Origin: Acidimicrobiia bacterium
Lineage (GTDB): Bacteria > Actinomycetota > Acidimicrobiia > IMCC26256 > PALSA-610
Assembly (NCBI GenBank): GCA_027494135.1
Contig: JAOSJK010000080.1
Coordinates: 1-37,860 of the forward strand
Direction: 5' to 3'
Length of the DNA: 37,860 nucleotides
Shown: positions 26,376-34,474 of the stretch, piece after piece
Layout of the letters: each line of letters starts with the position of its first letter
How positions within the stretch are numbered: the stretch's first letter is position 1
The notes under the pieces: model-generated
What the model saw: the letters and a program-made list of their open reading frames with translations, nothing else
Database searches by the model: none
What the model was told of the DNA's origin: nothing
Translations under genes and position numbers: made by a program

Positions 26376-27104
26376 ATGGAGATCGTCTCCTTGGACACAC
26401 GACCAGACGACGACTCTTCCTCCTCATCCCGGGCTGAGCTGGCGGCCGAGATCGTCGCCTGCCGTCTCTGTCCACGACTCGTGGCGTGGCGAGAGCGGGG
26501 TGGCCGTTGAGAAAGTCGCGCGCTTCGCAGGTGACACCTACTGGGGTCGACCGTTACCCGGTTTCGGCGACCGGACGCCCGGGTGTTCGTCCTCGGCCCG
26601 GCACCGGCTGCCCATGGTGGGAACCGGACGGGTCGCATCTTCACGGGCGACCGGTCGGGGGACTTCCTCTGTAAGGCCCTGTACGCGACCGGGTTCGCCA
26701 GCCAGCCAACGTCCGCGCGGCCTGGGGACGGCTTGGTTCTGACCGACGCCTACCTCGCCGCCGCCGTTCGTTGCGCGCCCCCGATGAATCGGCCGACCGT
26801 CGTCGAACGCGACAACTGCTTCCCGTACCTGGTTCGCGAGCTCGCCGCGCTGGCTCGGGCCCGCGTCATCGTCGCACTCGGGGCCTTCGCACGGCACGCG
26901 GCCCTTCGAGCGGTCGTGGCGGGCGATGCGACGAAAATGGCTCGACCGCGCCCGAAGTTCGGACACGGAGCGGAGGCCGTCGTCGGGCGTTACCAGCTGG
27001 TCGGCTCATTTCATCCGAGCCAGCGAAACACGTTTACCGGCCGGCTGAGTCCATCGATGCTCGAGGCGGTCCTTCGGCGCGCCGGAGAATCGGCGCGGGC
27101 GTGA
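26376..27104 (+). CDS. Uracil-DNA glycosylase, family 5 (UdgB) type
   Basis: Removes uracil or deaminated bases from DNA. The N-terminus has VACRLCPRLV (two cluster cysteines) followed by VARFAGDTYWGRPLPGFGD in a shifted frame. FVLGPAPAAHGGNRTGRIF is the motif A of family 5, which lacks the catalytic Asp/Asn of other families. The remaining cluster cysteines are in AAVRCAPP and ERDNCFPYL, and GSFHPSQRNTFTG is motif B. About 240 residues. Two indels near 26510 and 26580 compensate. Fe-S enzymes of this type are common in high-GC and thermophilic bacteria. Confidence 0.88.
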
Positions 27105-27188
27105 GCATCGCTGCGCTCACGTGGCCCGAGCCAGCGTTGCGCCGCCGCGAAGGCTACGCACCTCCAAGTGCTCGAGACGACCCGTGAT

Positions 27189-27242
27189 GTTCATGCGGGG
27201 TTCATCCGGATCGCCGCGGCGTTCAGCCGACGTCCGTATGTT
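27189..27242 (+). promoter_or_regulatory. Direct-repeat box and -10 upstream of the metal-binding protein/kinase/regulator genes
   Basis: Plus strand: GTTCA-TGCGGG-GTTCA (27189-27204), two perfect half-sites, and TATGTT at 27237-27242, 37 bases after the proximal G. The first ATG downstream with a ribosome binding site is at 27325. If the response regulator binds this motif, the operon is autoregulated. Confidence 0.6.
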
Positions 27243-27324
27243 CCGAGTCGATGGCGGACCACGCCGCCAGCCGTTCGCGCTCCGACTGGATCGGTTATCT
27301 GGGGCGCCCCACTCGAGGACAGAC

Positions 27325-27605
27325 ATGCGCGGCCGTTTGAGCGCGGACCTTCCGTTCACCTGCGTAACCTGCGAGATCGAAATCGCGGGCCATCCAACGT
27401 TCCATGTCGGCTTGCCGTTCTGCTGCGCTGGGTGCGTTGCCGGTGGACCGTGTACCTGCTCATACGACACATCGCCGAACGACTGGCGAGTCCGCGAGTG
27501 TCTCGACGTGGAAGTGGCCCGATCGCGAGGAGGCATCGAGCCAGATCGTGGAGAGGGTCGCTTGACGTCGGCTCGGACCGCGTTGACGCGACAGGCGACC
27601 GGTGA
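27325..27605 (+). CDS. Second small metal-binding protein (CxxC-x16-CCxGCxxGGPCxC)
   Basis: ATG 27325 (GAGGAC upstream) starts MRGRLSADLPFTCVTCEIE, and after CVTC, sixteen residues later, comes CCAGCVAGGPCTC. The spacing of all seven cysteines equals that of the protein at 5102-5380. After SYDTSPNDW the frame stays open into the kinase gene, probably because an indel removed the stop, so the 3' end is uncertain; the end given is the next stop in a neighbouring frame. It stands between the direct-repeat promoter and the kinase, so a role in metal sensing or delivery for that system is possible. Confidence 0.55.
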
Positions 27606-27663
27606 CCGCCGGCCCAACGCGCTGTCGCGAGTCCCAGCTCGCGGGGATGCTCGAAGGCGAGCG

Positions 27664-27669
27664 TATGCT
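27664..27669 (+). promoter_or_regulatory. Possible internal -10 box of the kinase gene
   Basis: TATGCT lies nine bases before the kinase ATG at 27679. With the usual 6-8 bases to the start of transcription, the leader would be two or three bases at most. There is no clear Shine-Dalgarno sequence, which fits a leaderless start in addition to the upstream promoter. Confidence 0.35.
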
Positions 27670-27678
27670 GACGGTCCC

Positions 27679-28671
27679 ATGCCAACGCAGGCGAAACTAT
27701 CGCCCCTTGCCGGAGCGGCACTCGCGCTCGTGGGTACCGGCGTGACGGCCTCGGACCCCGTGGCTCGGCTGGCAGACAACGAGGCCGCCGTGGACGAACG
27801 AGCCGCGCAAGCCCGCCTGGATGAGCTGTGTGCTCTCGGCACAGCTCGGGCTGTCCCGGCTGAGGCCGGGACGATGTATCACGTGACGCCTCTCGGCGAG
27901 CGCCTGCTCCACATGTCCTTTGCGACCGATCCTCGACACGTCGACCTCCTCGCGGAGATCGAGCAAATGCGGACCGAGATCCTCTCGACGATCGCTCACG
28001 AGATGCGGACCCCACTCACGTCGGTCCGGACGAGTGTTGGCCTCCTCCTCGACCCGACCGTTGAGCCCAATTCCGAGCAGCGGCGCACCCTGCTCGAGAC
28101 GATCGACCGCAACGCGAGCCGGATGCAGCGGGTCGTCGGTGAGGTCCTCGACATCGCTCGTTTCCGGGCTGGTCGCATGCAGCTTCAGCTGCGGCGCTTC
28201 GACGCAGCAGAACTCGCCCAATCGGCGATTGGGTCGGTCGCACCGCTTGCCGCATCGCGGGGTCAGCGGATCGATCTGGTCGCACCCTCGGAGCCGGTGC
28301 CGGTTTTCGGAGACTTCCTACGGCTCGAGCAGGCGCTCGTCAACCTGCTCGGGAATGCCGAGAAGTACTCACCCGACGGTACGCCGATTCGTGTCACCGT
28401 CGCCTCCTCGGGGGGCGACGTGTCCTGGTCGGTCGCCGACAGAGGCCACGGGATCACGCCCGACGACCAGGCGCGGCTCTTCGAGCGGTACTTCGTGGCA
28501 TCCCACGCGCGCGCCGACGCCACCGCTGGCATCGGGCTCGGCCTCCCGATCGCCCTTCTGATCGTCCAGGCCCACGGTGGCCGCATCGATGTCGAAAGCC
28601 GTATTGGCAGCGGCAGCACGTTCCGGATCATCGTCCCCGCGGCCGGGCCCAAGGGGGCGCCGAGCGAATGA
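27679..28671 (+). CDS. Cytoplasmic sensor histidine kinase with N-terminal winged-helix-like domain
   Basis: An intact 330-residue protein. Residues 1-85 have no membrane segment and resemble a winged helix (LAGAALALVGTGVTASDPVA, ARLDELCALGTARAVP, YHVTPLGERLL). A linker leads to the dimerisation helix ILSTIAHEMRTPLTSVRTSV with His107, then the ATPase domain: NLLGNAEKYS (N box), SVADRGHGI (G1) and GIGLGLPIAL (G2), ending FRIIVPAAG. It should phosphorylate the adjacent response regulator, whose ATG overlaps its stop codon (ATGA). A DNA-binding-like module in the sensor position is unusual; it could sense a ligand or protein rather than bind DNA. Confidence 0.88.
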   Translation: MPTQAKLSPLAGAALALVGTGVTASDPVARLADNEAAVDERAAQARLDELCALGTARAVPAEAGTMYHVTPLGERLLHMSFATDPRHVDLLAEIEQMRTEILSTIAHEMRTPLTSVRTSVGLLLDPTVEPNSEQRRTLLETIDRNASRMQRVVGEVLDIARFRAGRMQLQLRRFDAAELAQSAIGSVAPLAASRGQRIDLVAPSEPVPVFGDFLRLEQALVNLLGNAEKYSPDGTPIRVTVASSGGDVSWSVADRGHGITPDDQARLFERYFVASHARADATAGIGLGLPIALLIVQAHGGRIDVESRIGSGSTFRIIVPAAGPKGAPSE

Positions 28672-29365
28672 AGATCCTCATCGTCGACGACGACCCGGAC
28701 CTCATCGAATCAGTGCGCCCGGGGTTCACGCTTCAATGGCGGGAGGTCGACGTCCTCGGCGCCGTGGCGGGCGAAGCCGGGCTCGACGCAGTCGAGCGGG
28801 ATCAGCCCGATGTCGTTCTGCTCGACGTCGGACTTCCAGATCTCGACGGGTTCGAGGTCCTGCGCCAGATCCGCGCGTTCTCTGACGTGCCCGTGCTCAT
28901 GCTCACCTCCCGGGACGACTCGATGGACAAGGTCAAGGGCCTCGAGCTCGGGGCGGACGATTACGTGACGAAGCCCTTCAATCACCTCGAGCTGACGGCA
29001 CGGGTCAAGGCCGTCCTCCGGCGACTGGAGATGCCGGCTCCGCCAGCCGCGCGCCGTCATTCCAGGCAGGCGAGCTCGAGGTCGACTTCGCGCGCCAGGA
29101 GGCCCGCCTGCGTGGCGTCCGCCTTGATCTCACGCCGACCGAGTACAAGCTGCTCTACCACCTCGTCCGAAACGCGGACCACATCCTCCAGCACGGGACT
29201 CTGCTTGCGAGGGTCTGGGGCCGCGAGTATGTCAACGAGGTCGATTACATCCGGGTCTACATCCGGAGGCTGCGGGAAAAGCTGGGCGACGACCCGGACA
29301 ACCCTCGCTACATCCGGACGGAACGTGGCCCGGGCTACCGGTTCCTGACCGACGTCTCCCGCTGA
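28668..29365 (+). CDS. OmpR/PhoB-family response regulator
   Basis: The receiver domain reads MKILIVDDDPDLIESV (acidic pocket), QPDVVLLDVGLPDLDGFEVL with phospho-acceptor Asp53, PVLMLTSRDDSMDKVKG and GADDYVTKPFNHLEL. After an indel near 29045 the winged helix continues GELEVDFARQEARLRG, LTPTEYKLLYHLVRN, WGREYVNEVDYIRVYIRRLR and YIRTERGPGYRFL. About 230 residues, the standard length. Regulators of this class bind 11-bp-period direct repeats as head-to-tail dimers, the geometry of the repeat found at eleven promoters in this window, including its own. Its 3' end overlaps the opposing membrane-protein gene by about 30 bases. Confidence 0.92.
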
Positions 29366-30080
29366 GGCTCCGGGAAGCTCGGTTCCGTGCCGCGGGGTCG
29401 GATCACGAGCCCATACTGGAGGATGGCGAGTAGCGCGATCGTCGCGACGCAAGCGCCGACGGCGGCCAAGGCCGATCGCCGTCCCAGCCCCTATCCGAAG
29501 CCCGAGGATCGCGGCCAGCACGCCGGCGAGGACACCGTCGACGACCGCGATCAGGCCTGGGGTCGTCACGAACTCGTGTGCGAACGAACCGGCCCCGGGT
29601 CGGGCGCCAAAGGTAGTCATGATCCCGCCCTCGTCGTCGGACCAGCCAGTCACGAAGTATGGCCGGAGCTCTGGCGCAGCTTCGAGATAGGCGTGCCGCA
29701 GGCGGTTCATGCCGACCACCCAGCGCACGTCCTCTCGATTGATCTCGATCAGGCGCCGGAACGTGCTGACGCCGACGAACAGAAGGACCGGCAGCAGGAG
29801 GAGCGCAAAGACGACGAAGCCATCGTCAAAGCCCGCGACGCCGGCGACGAGGGCGAGCGCCACGACCGAGCCGGTCACAGCGCTCAGGAACATCGTCGCT
29901 CTGCTAAAGGCCTCGTTCCGGGTCAGGGCCCGCGTCGACAGGGAGGCTCCAGTGCTCCGTTGTCAGGATCTGCAGCCGGAGGGCGGGAGACAGGCGCTCG
30001 CCGAGTGCGTCGATCAGTGGGCTTACCGTCGGCGACGTGGTTACCCGGCCTTCGGGCTCCGCTGGGCGCGACCTCGACAT
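29335..30080 (-). CDS. Membrane protein, function unknown
   Basis: From ATG 30080 the N-terminus reads SPLIDALGERLSPALRLQIL and TTEHWSLLSTRALTRNEAFS, then (shifted near 29935) SAVTGSVVALALVAGVAGF and FVVFALLLLPVLLFVGVSTF, a cytoplasmic part (RLIEINREDVRWVVGMNRLR, PELRPYFVTGWSDDEGGIMT), and helices AVVDGVLAGVLAAILGLRIG and ACVATIALLAILQYGLVI. About 245 residues and four helices. I do not recognise the function. Its ATG overlaps the oxidoreductase stop (TGATG), so it is the last gene of the folE operon. The stop at 29335 lies inside the response-regulator gene. Confidence 0.6.
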
Positions 30081-31317
30081 CAGGCAGGCGCGGCGATGCC
30101 GGCGAGCTCATCGATCGCGACTGATGCATCAGCGAGCACGTCGGCGTCGACGACGGCACGCGAGCGGATGAGCCTCTCGATCGGCTTCGCCACATCCCAG
30201 ATGTTCGCGTTCATCCCGGCGACGACCCGTCCGTCACGGAGCCAGAAGGCGATGAACTCCCGTTTGGGGAGGCTCCCGCGAACGACGAGCCGGTCCGACG
30301 CCGTGGCCCAGCCGGTGTACTCCATGCCGAGGTCGTACTGATCGGAGTAGAAGTACGGGATCCGGTCGTACGAGGCCGTCTCGCCGAGCATCGCCCGGCC
30401 GGCCGCCGCACCCTGGAACTTCGCGTTTGCCCAATGCTCCGTTCGAACCCGCCGCTCGTAGAAGGGATGCCACGCCGAGGCGACGTCGCCGGCGGCGAAG
30501 ATGCCGGGCACGGAGGTCTCGAGGGTGGCACTGACCTCGATCCCATCGCCCACCGCCAGCCCCGCCGCCTCGGCCAGCTCCGCCCGCGGCTGAACGCCGA
30601 CGCCGACGATCACGAGGTCGGCGACGATCCGCTCGCCCCCGCGGTCTCGAGCCCATGGGCCCGATCAGCGCCGATGATCCGTTTGACGGTCGTGCCCGGC
30701 CGCCAGTCGACGCCGTGCTCGAGGTGCAGGTCTCGGTAGACGCCGCCGACTTCGGGCCCCGGGACCCGCTCGAGCGGGACCGTCTCGGGGGCAATCAGGA
30801 CGACCTGTCGGCCGAGCATCCGGAGCGAGGCCGCGACCTCGCTGCCGATCCAGCCCGCGCCGATCACGACGATCCGCTCGGCATCGGTCGCGGCCGTTCG
30901 GATCGCGTCCGCATCGGCCACCGTGCGGAGCGTCATCACGCCAGAAGCTCCGCACCCGGCACCGGCAGCGTCCGAGGCCGTGCACCGGTCACGATCAGGA
31001 GCCGGTCACAGGGCACGCGCTCCCCCGTCGTCGAGGGCGACCTCCCGGGCCGCAGGCTCGATCGCGGTCACCGTGGTCGACGGCCGGAGATCGATCCGCT
31101 GCTCGGTGTAGAAGGTCGCCGGGTGGACGTAGACCTTCTCGCGATCGCTCTCGCCGCGGAGGTACTCCTTCGAGAGCGGTGGCCGCAGGTAGGGCAGCTC
31201 CGGCTCGTCGCCGAGGATCGTGAGCCATCCCTCATAGCCGTCCTTGCGGAGTGCCTCGGCGGCCCGGGCGGCGGCCAGCCCTGCGCCGACGATGACGATG
31301 CGTTCGATCGCGCTCAT
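30080..31317 (-). CDS. FAD-dependent NAD(P)H oxidoreductase (ferredoxin/rubredoxin reductase family)
   Basis: The FAD-binding start reads IERIVIVGAGLAAARAAEAL and ELPYLRPPLSKEYLRG. The central NAD motif is RIVVIGAGWIGSEVAASLRM, after an indel near 30975. IFAAGDVASAWHPFYERRVR, the second FAD motif, and HWANAKFQGAAAGRAMLG match the BphA4/rubredoxin reductase group; the C-terminal domain ends AIDELAGIAAPA. About 410 residues with two or three indels. It would feed electrons from NAD(P)H to a small Fe-S or Rieske protein; the Rieske ferredoxin at 22800 is a candidate but lies far away. It overlaps its upstream and downstream neighbours by a few bases. Confidence 0.88.
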
Positions 31318-32246
31318 GACAGGTCCTCTCGGTGTGGGTGGGATAGCTCGTAGCGAAGAAAGAGGTGGTCGTTCGAGCGCATTACGCCCTGGATCCGGCC
31401 CCACGGCGCCGCCGGCGCGAGCGACACGTCCTCCACGAGGCTCAGCCTTGCCGACGCGGCGCTCCTGCCGGCGAGCTGTGGGGCGAGGGTGAGGAAGACC
31501 TCGTCGACCATCCCCCCGGCGAGCAGCTCGCCGAACAGGGCGGGCCCGCCTTCGGAGACGACAAGCCGGAAGCCACGCGCGTGGAGAAAGGCAACGATGC
31601 GTCCGACCGCGATCGAGTCGCCCTCGCCGAGCGAGGCGATCTCCACGTGACCGGCTCGTGGCAGGCGGCGCAGTCGGCGGGCGCCCGATTCGGTCGTGAC
31701 GACGATCACCGAGGTCCCGGGATCCATCGGGACGTGCCGGGGCTCGAGCGAGCCGGACGCCGTGACGATCACCGTGACGGGTGAGGCAGCGGTCAGGCCG
31801 AGCTGGCGCCGCCATGCGGCGTATCCGCGGGCGGAGGGCGGGTGCGCGTGGGGCCGGCGTCCAGCCATGCGTCCGACTTCGCCCGCACGGTGCGCGCACC
31901 GACCAGACCGCATCCGCGGTGGCTCGCAGGAGGCCCATGACGAAGCGGTCCGGTTCGAACCCACCGCTGATCTCGCAGCCACCCGAGGCGCCAATCCGAT
32001 CGAGCGCGACGACGCCGTCGAGGGTCGAGACAAAGTTGGCCACGATCGTCGGCCGATCGCTCCGGAGCGCGATCGCGAGTGGGGCCGCGTAGCGCGCCCG
32101 GAGGTCCAAAGGCAGGACACCTCCTCGAATCTCCCTGCGGGCGGCTCGACGCCGGGTCGCCAGAGAGACTCGACGGGCCAGCGCTGGTCGAGGCGCCCGG
32201 CATGGCGAGGCTCGGCCACCGCTGGGCGCGTTCCCGTGACCGTCAT
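31314..32246 (-). CDS. RibD C-terminal-type (pyrimidine/dihydrofolate reductase-like) protein
   Basis: RPTIVANFVSTLDGVVAL and GGFEPDRFVMGLLRATADAV open the reductase fold. After indels near 31910, the NADPH-binding part reads SPVTVIVTASGSLEPRHVPM, TSVIVVTTESGARRLRRLP, FLHARGFRLVVSEGGPALFG and GGMVDEVFLTLAPQLAG, with the hallmark (V)EGGPxL. This is the RibD_C family, which reduces a ribosylamino-pyrimidine in flavin synthesis or related pterin-like compounds. It lacks the deaminase domain of RibD. It overlaps folE by the sequence ATGA, which favours a pterin- or flavin-type substrate. Confidence 0.85.
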   Translation of the reverse strand: MTVTGTRPAVAEPRHAGRLDQRWPVESLWRPGVEPPAGRFEEVSCLWTSGRATRPHSRSRSGAIGRRSWPTLSRPSTASSRSIGLAPRVAARSAVGSNRTASSWASCEPPRMRSGRCAHRAGEVGRMAGRRPHAHPPSARGYAAWRRQLGLTAASPVTVIVTASGSLEPRHVPMDPGTSVIVVTTESGARRLRRLPRAGHVEIASLGEGDSIAVGRIVAFLHARGFRLVVSEGGPALFGELLAGGMVDEVFLTLAPQLAGRSAASARLSLVEDVSLAPAAPWGRIQGVMRSNDHLFLRYELSHPHREDLS

Positions 32247-32931
32247 GCTGCGCTCGCGGCTCCCATCCGGATCACGTCGAAGAACTCGCTCCGGAGGGAG
32301 GGTTCGGCGACGTAGGTGCCGCGGTAGGCCGTCGTTCGCGTCAACGGTTCGTGCTCGCGGACGCCCCGCATCTGCGTGCACAGGTGGCGTGCCTCTAGTA
32401 AGACGGCCGTCCCATGTGCATTCACCATCGCCTCGAGGGAGTCGGCGATGTCGTGCGTCATCCGCTCTTGGACGCCAAACCTGCGCGTCAGGACGCGAAC
32501 GAGGCGTGTCAGTTTGCTGATGCCGATGATGTGGTCGTGCGCGACATAGCCGACCCATGCCCGGCCGACGAACGGCAGTACGTGGTGCTCACAGACGCCG
32601 ACGAACGGGATCGGCCCTTCGACGACCTGGGCGAGCTCACAGTTCGCGCCGCCACGGCACTCGGTCGGGAACGCAGTCATCAGCTTCGGGTCGCCGTCAT
32701 AGCCCTCGGTGGCATCGAAGATCGCCCGGAGGAAGCGCCGCGGGGGTGTCTTTGGTGCCCGGCGTGGACAGGTCAAGGCCGAACGAAGTGAGGATCTCGG
32801 CAGCGTAGCCCTCGTACCGCTCCCAGTCCGCCGGCGACAGCTGGCGGAGCGGCGCGTCGTGCGTGGTAAAGGCTCCGAGCAGGGCCTGGCGTGAACTGGA
32901 CGGCGTGGTGGCCGTTGGTTGTCTGTGTCAT
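32243..32931 (-). CDS. folE: GTP cyclohydrolase I
   Basis: First step of folate/tetrahydropterin synthesis (GTP to dihydroneopterin triphosphate). ATG 32931 starts MTQTTNGHHAVQ. After two indels near 32870-32770 the catalytic domain reads TPRRFLRAIFDATEGYDGDP, IPFVGVCEHHVLPFVGRAWV (zinc ligands C and H), GISKLTRLVRVLTRRFGVQE and LLEARHLCTQMRGVREH (second zinc cysteine). About 220 residues. It heads the operon folE, RibD-type reductase, FAD oxidoreductase and membrane protein. A perfect direct-repeat/TAGGGT promoter lies 70-120 bases upstream. Confidence 0.92.
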
Positions 32932-32999
32932 CGAGGTTCCTCTATCGAGCCTGTCCGGAGGCTCCCGGTTGGGCGATTCGGCGGGGATCGTCCCAACCG

Positions 33000-33054
33000 A
33001 CCCTAGGCTGTGGTGTTGAACGAGGGGGCAAAGCGGCATGAACACGGCGTGAAC
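33000..33054 (-). promoter_or_regulatory. Direct-repeat box and -10 of the folE operon
   Basis: Minus strand: GTTCA-CGCCGT-GTTCA (33054-33039), both half-sites perfect, with TAGGGT at 33005-33000 exactly 38 bases after the proximal G. The leader is about 60 bases. Confidence 0.75.
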
Positions 33055-33071
33055 CGTGTGCGACGCGAGGT

Positions 33072-33101
33072 CCGGGAGAGGCGACCGGGCGCCTCTCCCG
33101 G
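33072..33101 (-). terminator. Hairpin terminator after the secreted-protein gene
   Basis: CCGGGAGAGGCG (33072-33083) and its exact complement (33090-33101) enclose a six-base loop, ten bases after the stop of the gene at 33112. It lacks a T-tract, but it separates that gene from the folE promoter. Confidence 0.55.
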
Positions 33102-33111
33102 GCTCGGTTGG

Positions 33112-33780
33112 CTAGCGGGTGAACTTCGCGGGGAACTGGGCGACGATCCCGTCACTCAGCATGTCGGCCATGCCGAGGATCTGGACGTGAATCTTGTCGT
33201 ACGCGGCGATGTCGTCGGCGTAGCGACCCCGGAGCCGGGCGACCGCTTCCTCGAGGGTGAGGTCGAGGTGGTCCCTCATGTGGGCCTTCATCTCGTCGAG
33301 TGGCCAGTGCTTCGGGTTGAGGCTGTTCAGCGCCGTCGCGATGTCGTCGGCGTTCTGGTACCACGCGGCGGACGCAGCCTCGACTGCTGCCTGATCGCCA
33401 GCCTTGGCCGCGGCAACCAGCTCGGCCGCCGTCAGGATGTGGTCTCGCAGCAGCGCCTCGACGGCGTCGCCCGTCGCCTCGCCATAGAACTGGCCAAGGG
33501 CGTTGCCGATATCGGTCTGGTTGTCGAGGAGCCGGTCGGTGGTTGGGCCGATGTCGGCGAGGTTGCCGGACTCGGTCGCCGCGCTGACGATGAACTGACG
33601 CGTCCACACGACGTGGTCTTCCCACAGTTTGCGCATCGCGTCGTGGAAGGCAGCCTTGTCAGCACCCGCGCCCTGCCCGCTATGGGCGTCGACGGCAGGC
33701 GTCGCCGTGACGACGAACACCAGGGCCAGGCTGGCGATGAGGGTCCCGGCGATCGCGCCGAGACCCAGCTTTCGGTTCAC
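33112..33780 (-). CDS. Secreted helical protein, histidine-rich helices
   Basis: Intact, 222 residues from GTG 33780 (AAGGAGA upstream). A signal peptide, GLGAIAGTLIASLALVFVVT, is followed by TPAVDAHSGQ. The mature part is all helical: AAFHDAMRKLWEDHVVWTRQ, NALGQFYGEATGDAVEALLR, DHILTAAELVAAAKAG, HWPLDEMKAHMRDHLDLTLE and DKIHVQILGMADMLSDGIVA. Repeated H-x3-W/L-xDH-type positions suggest a four-helix bundle that may bind metal. Similar secreted proteins are of unknown function. It is third in a minus-strand run with the zinc-ribbon and two-helix membrane proteins. Confidence 0.7.
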   Translation of the reverse strand: MNRKLGLGAIAGTLIASLALVFVVTATPAVDAHSGQGAGADKAAFHDAMRKLWEDHVVWTRQFIVSAATESGNLADIGPTTDRLLDNQTDIGNALGQFYGEATGDAVEALLRDHILTAAELVAAAKAGDQAAVEAASAAWYQNADDIATALNSLNPKHWPLDEMKAHMRDHLDLTLEEAVARLRGRYADDIAAYDKIHVQILGMADMLSDGIVAQFPAKFTR

Positions 33781-33830
33781 GCCTCTGTTCTCCTTGTGCC
33801 CCGATGGGCGTGTTGGGACGAGACCGGACG

Positions 33831-34064
33831 TCAGGCCGGAAAGACGCACTCCGCGCAGGCGGCCCGCGCGGCCGGGTCGGCTGCCCGCATCAGGCAGCCA
33901 AGACACGCAAAGGAGGGAAGCCACGATGGCCCGTCCGGACCGGTCGGGCCTGGGCGATCTGCGACGTAGCAGGCGTGCTGGTGCCCGCAGATATCGCACC
34001 CGGCGACGCGGGGCTGGCCCCGTTCCGGGAGGGTCTTGGGCGTTCGAGCTGGAAACTCATCCAT
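33831..34064 (-). CDS. Small zinc-ribbon-like protein
   Basis: From ATG 34064 (GGAGG upstream) 77 residues: an N-terminal MDEFPARTPKTLPERGQP, then CDICGHQHACYVADR, FACLGCLMRAADPAA and AACAECVFPA. Three CxxC pairs plus histidines suggest one or two zinc sites. I recognise no family. It is intact and lies between the two-helix membrane protein gene and the secreted-protein gene, all in the same direction. Confidence 0.6.
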   Translation of the reverse strand: MDEFPARTPKTLPERGQPRVAGCDICGHQHACYVADRPGPTGPDGPSWLPSFACLGCLMRAADPAARAACAECVFPA

Positions 34065-34099
34065 GCCTGGTTCCTCCGAGGAGCGCTGCCGTGCGCCCC

Positions 34100-34403
34100 T
34101 CATGTCCTCGGGGTGGGGTGCGCACCTGTCGGTGCGATCGAGCGGTTGTCCCGGCGGCCGCGATAGGTCCGCCGAACGCCGTCCAGAACGACGCCGAGCA
34201 GGATCACGACCATGCCCACGAAACCGATCAGGTGCGCCGTAAGCTCCGACGTCGTGTGCTCGTGCAGATCGTCGGCATGGCCGGCCGCCTCGAGATGGGC
34301 GGCGACGTCAGCGAGCCCGCCGATGACGAGGATCACCCGTGCCCACGCGGGCGAGTGTTGGAAGGCTGACGACCTCGGTGCGGACGCGTTCTAAGACGAG
34401 CAT
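34100..34403 (-). CDS. Small two-helix, histidine-bearing membrane protein (paralogue of 23835-24113)
   Basis: ATG 34403 gives MLVLERVRTEVVSLPTLARV; after an indel near 34340 it continues VILVIGGLADVAAHLEAAGH, ADDLHEHTTSELTAHLIGF and VGMVVILLGVVLDGVRR. It shares with the 23835 protein the order GxxADxxAH, TxxELxAH, FVGM, LxGVxxDGVR, and has seven histidines between the helices. A metal-binding or heme-associated role is possible. The promoter (34409-34437) is close to consensus and gives a leaderless message. It is divergent from the SufR-like regulator. Confidence 0.6.
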
Positions 34404-34408
34404 TGCTA

Positions 34409-34437
34409 GTGATACAGCACCGGAGGCAGGCTGTCAA
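34409..34437 (-). promoter_or_regulatory. Consensus promoter, leaderless, of the two-helix protein gene
   Basis: Minus strand: TTGACA (34437-34432), a 17-base spacer and TATCAC (34414-34409), then five bases to the ATG at 34403. It is the best sigma70-type promoter in the window, within the 71-base divergent region shared with the SufR-like regulator gene, which makes repression by that regulator likely. Confidence 0.65.
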
Positions 34438-34440
34438 GTG

Positions 34441-34468
34441 TTGTGCTAGCGTGATTTTGCTTTAGAAT
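34441..34468 (+). promoter_or_regulatory. Leaderless promoter of the SufR-like regulator
   Basis: TTGTGC (34441-34446) and TAGAAT (34463-34468) are 16 bases apart, and the ATG at 34475 follows six bases after the -10. The promoter is back to back with that at 34409-34437, so one operator could control both. Confidence 0.55.
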
Positions 34469-34474
34469 GGACCC

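Noticed and set aside
27121..28671. A 516-residue open frame joining the cysteine-rich protein to the histidine kinase
   Set aside because: The kinase has its own ATG and possible -10 box at 27664-27679, and the 5102-5380 homologue is a separate short protein. A lost stop codon through an indel is more likely than a fusion, though a true fusion cannot be excluded.
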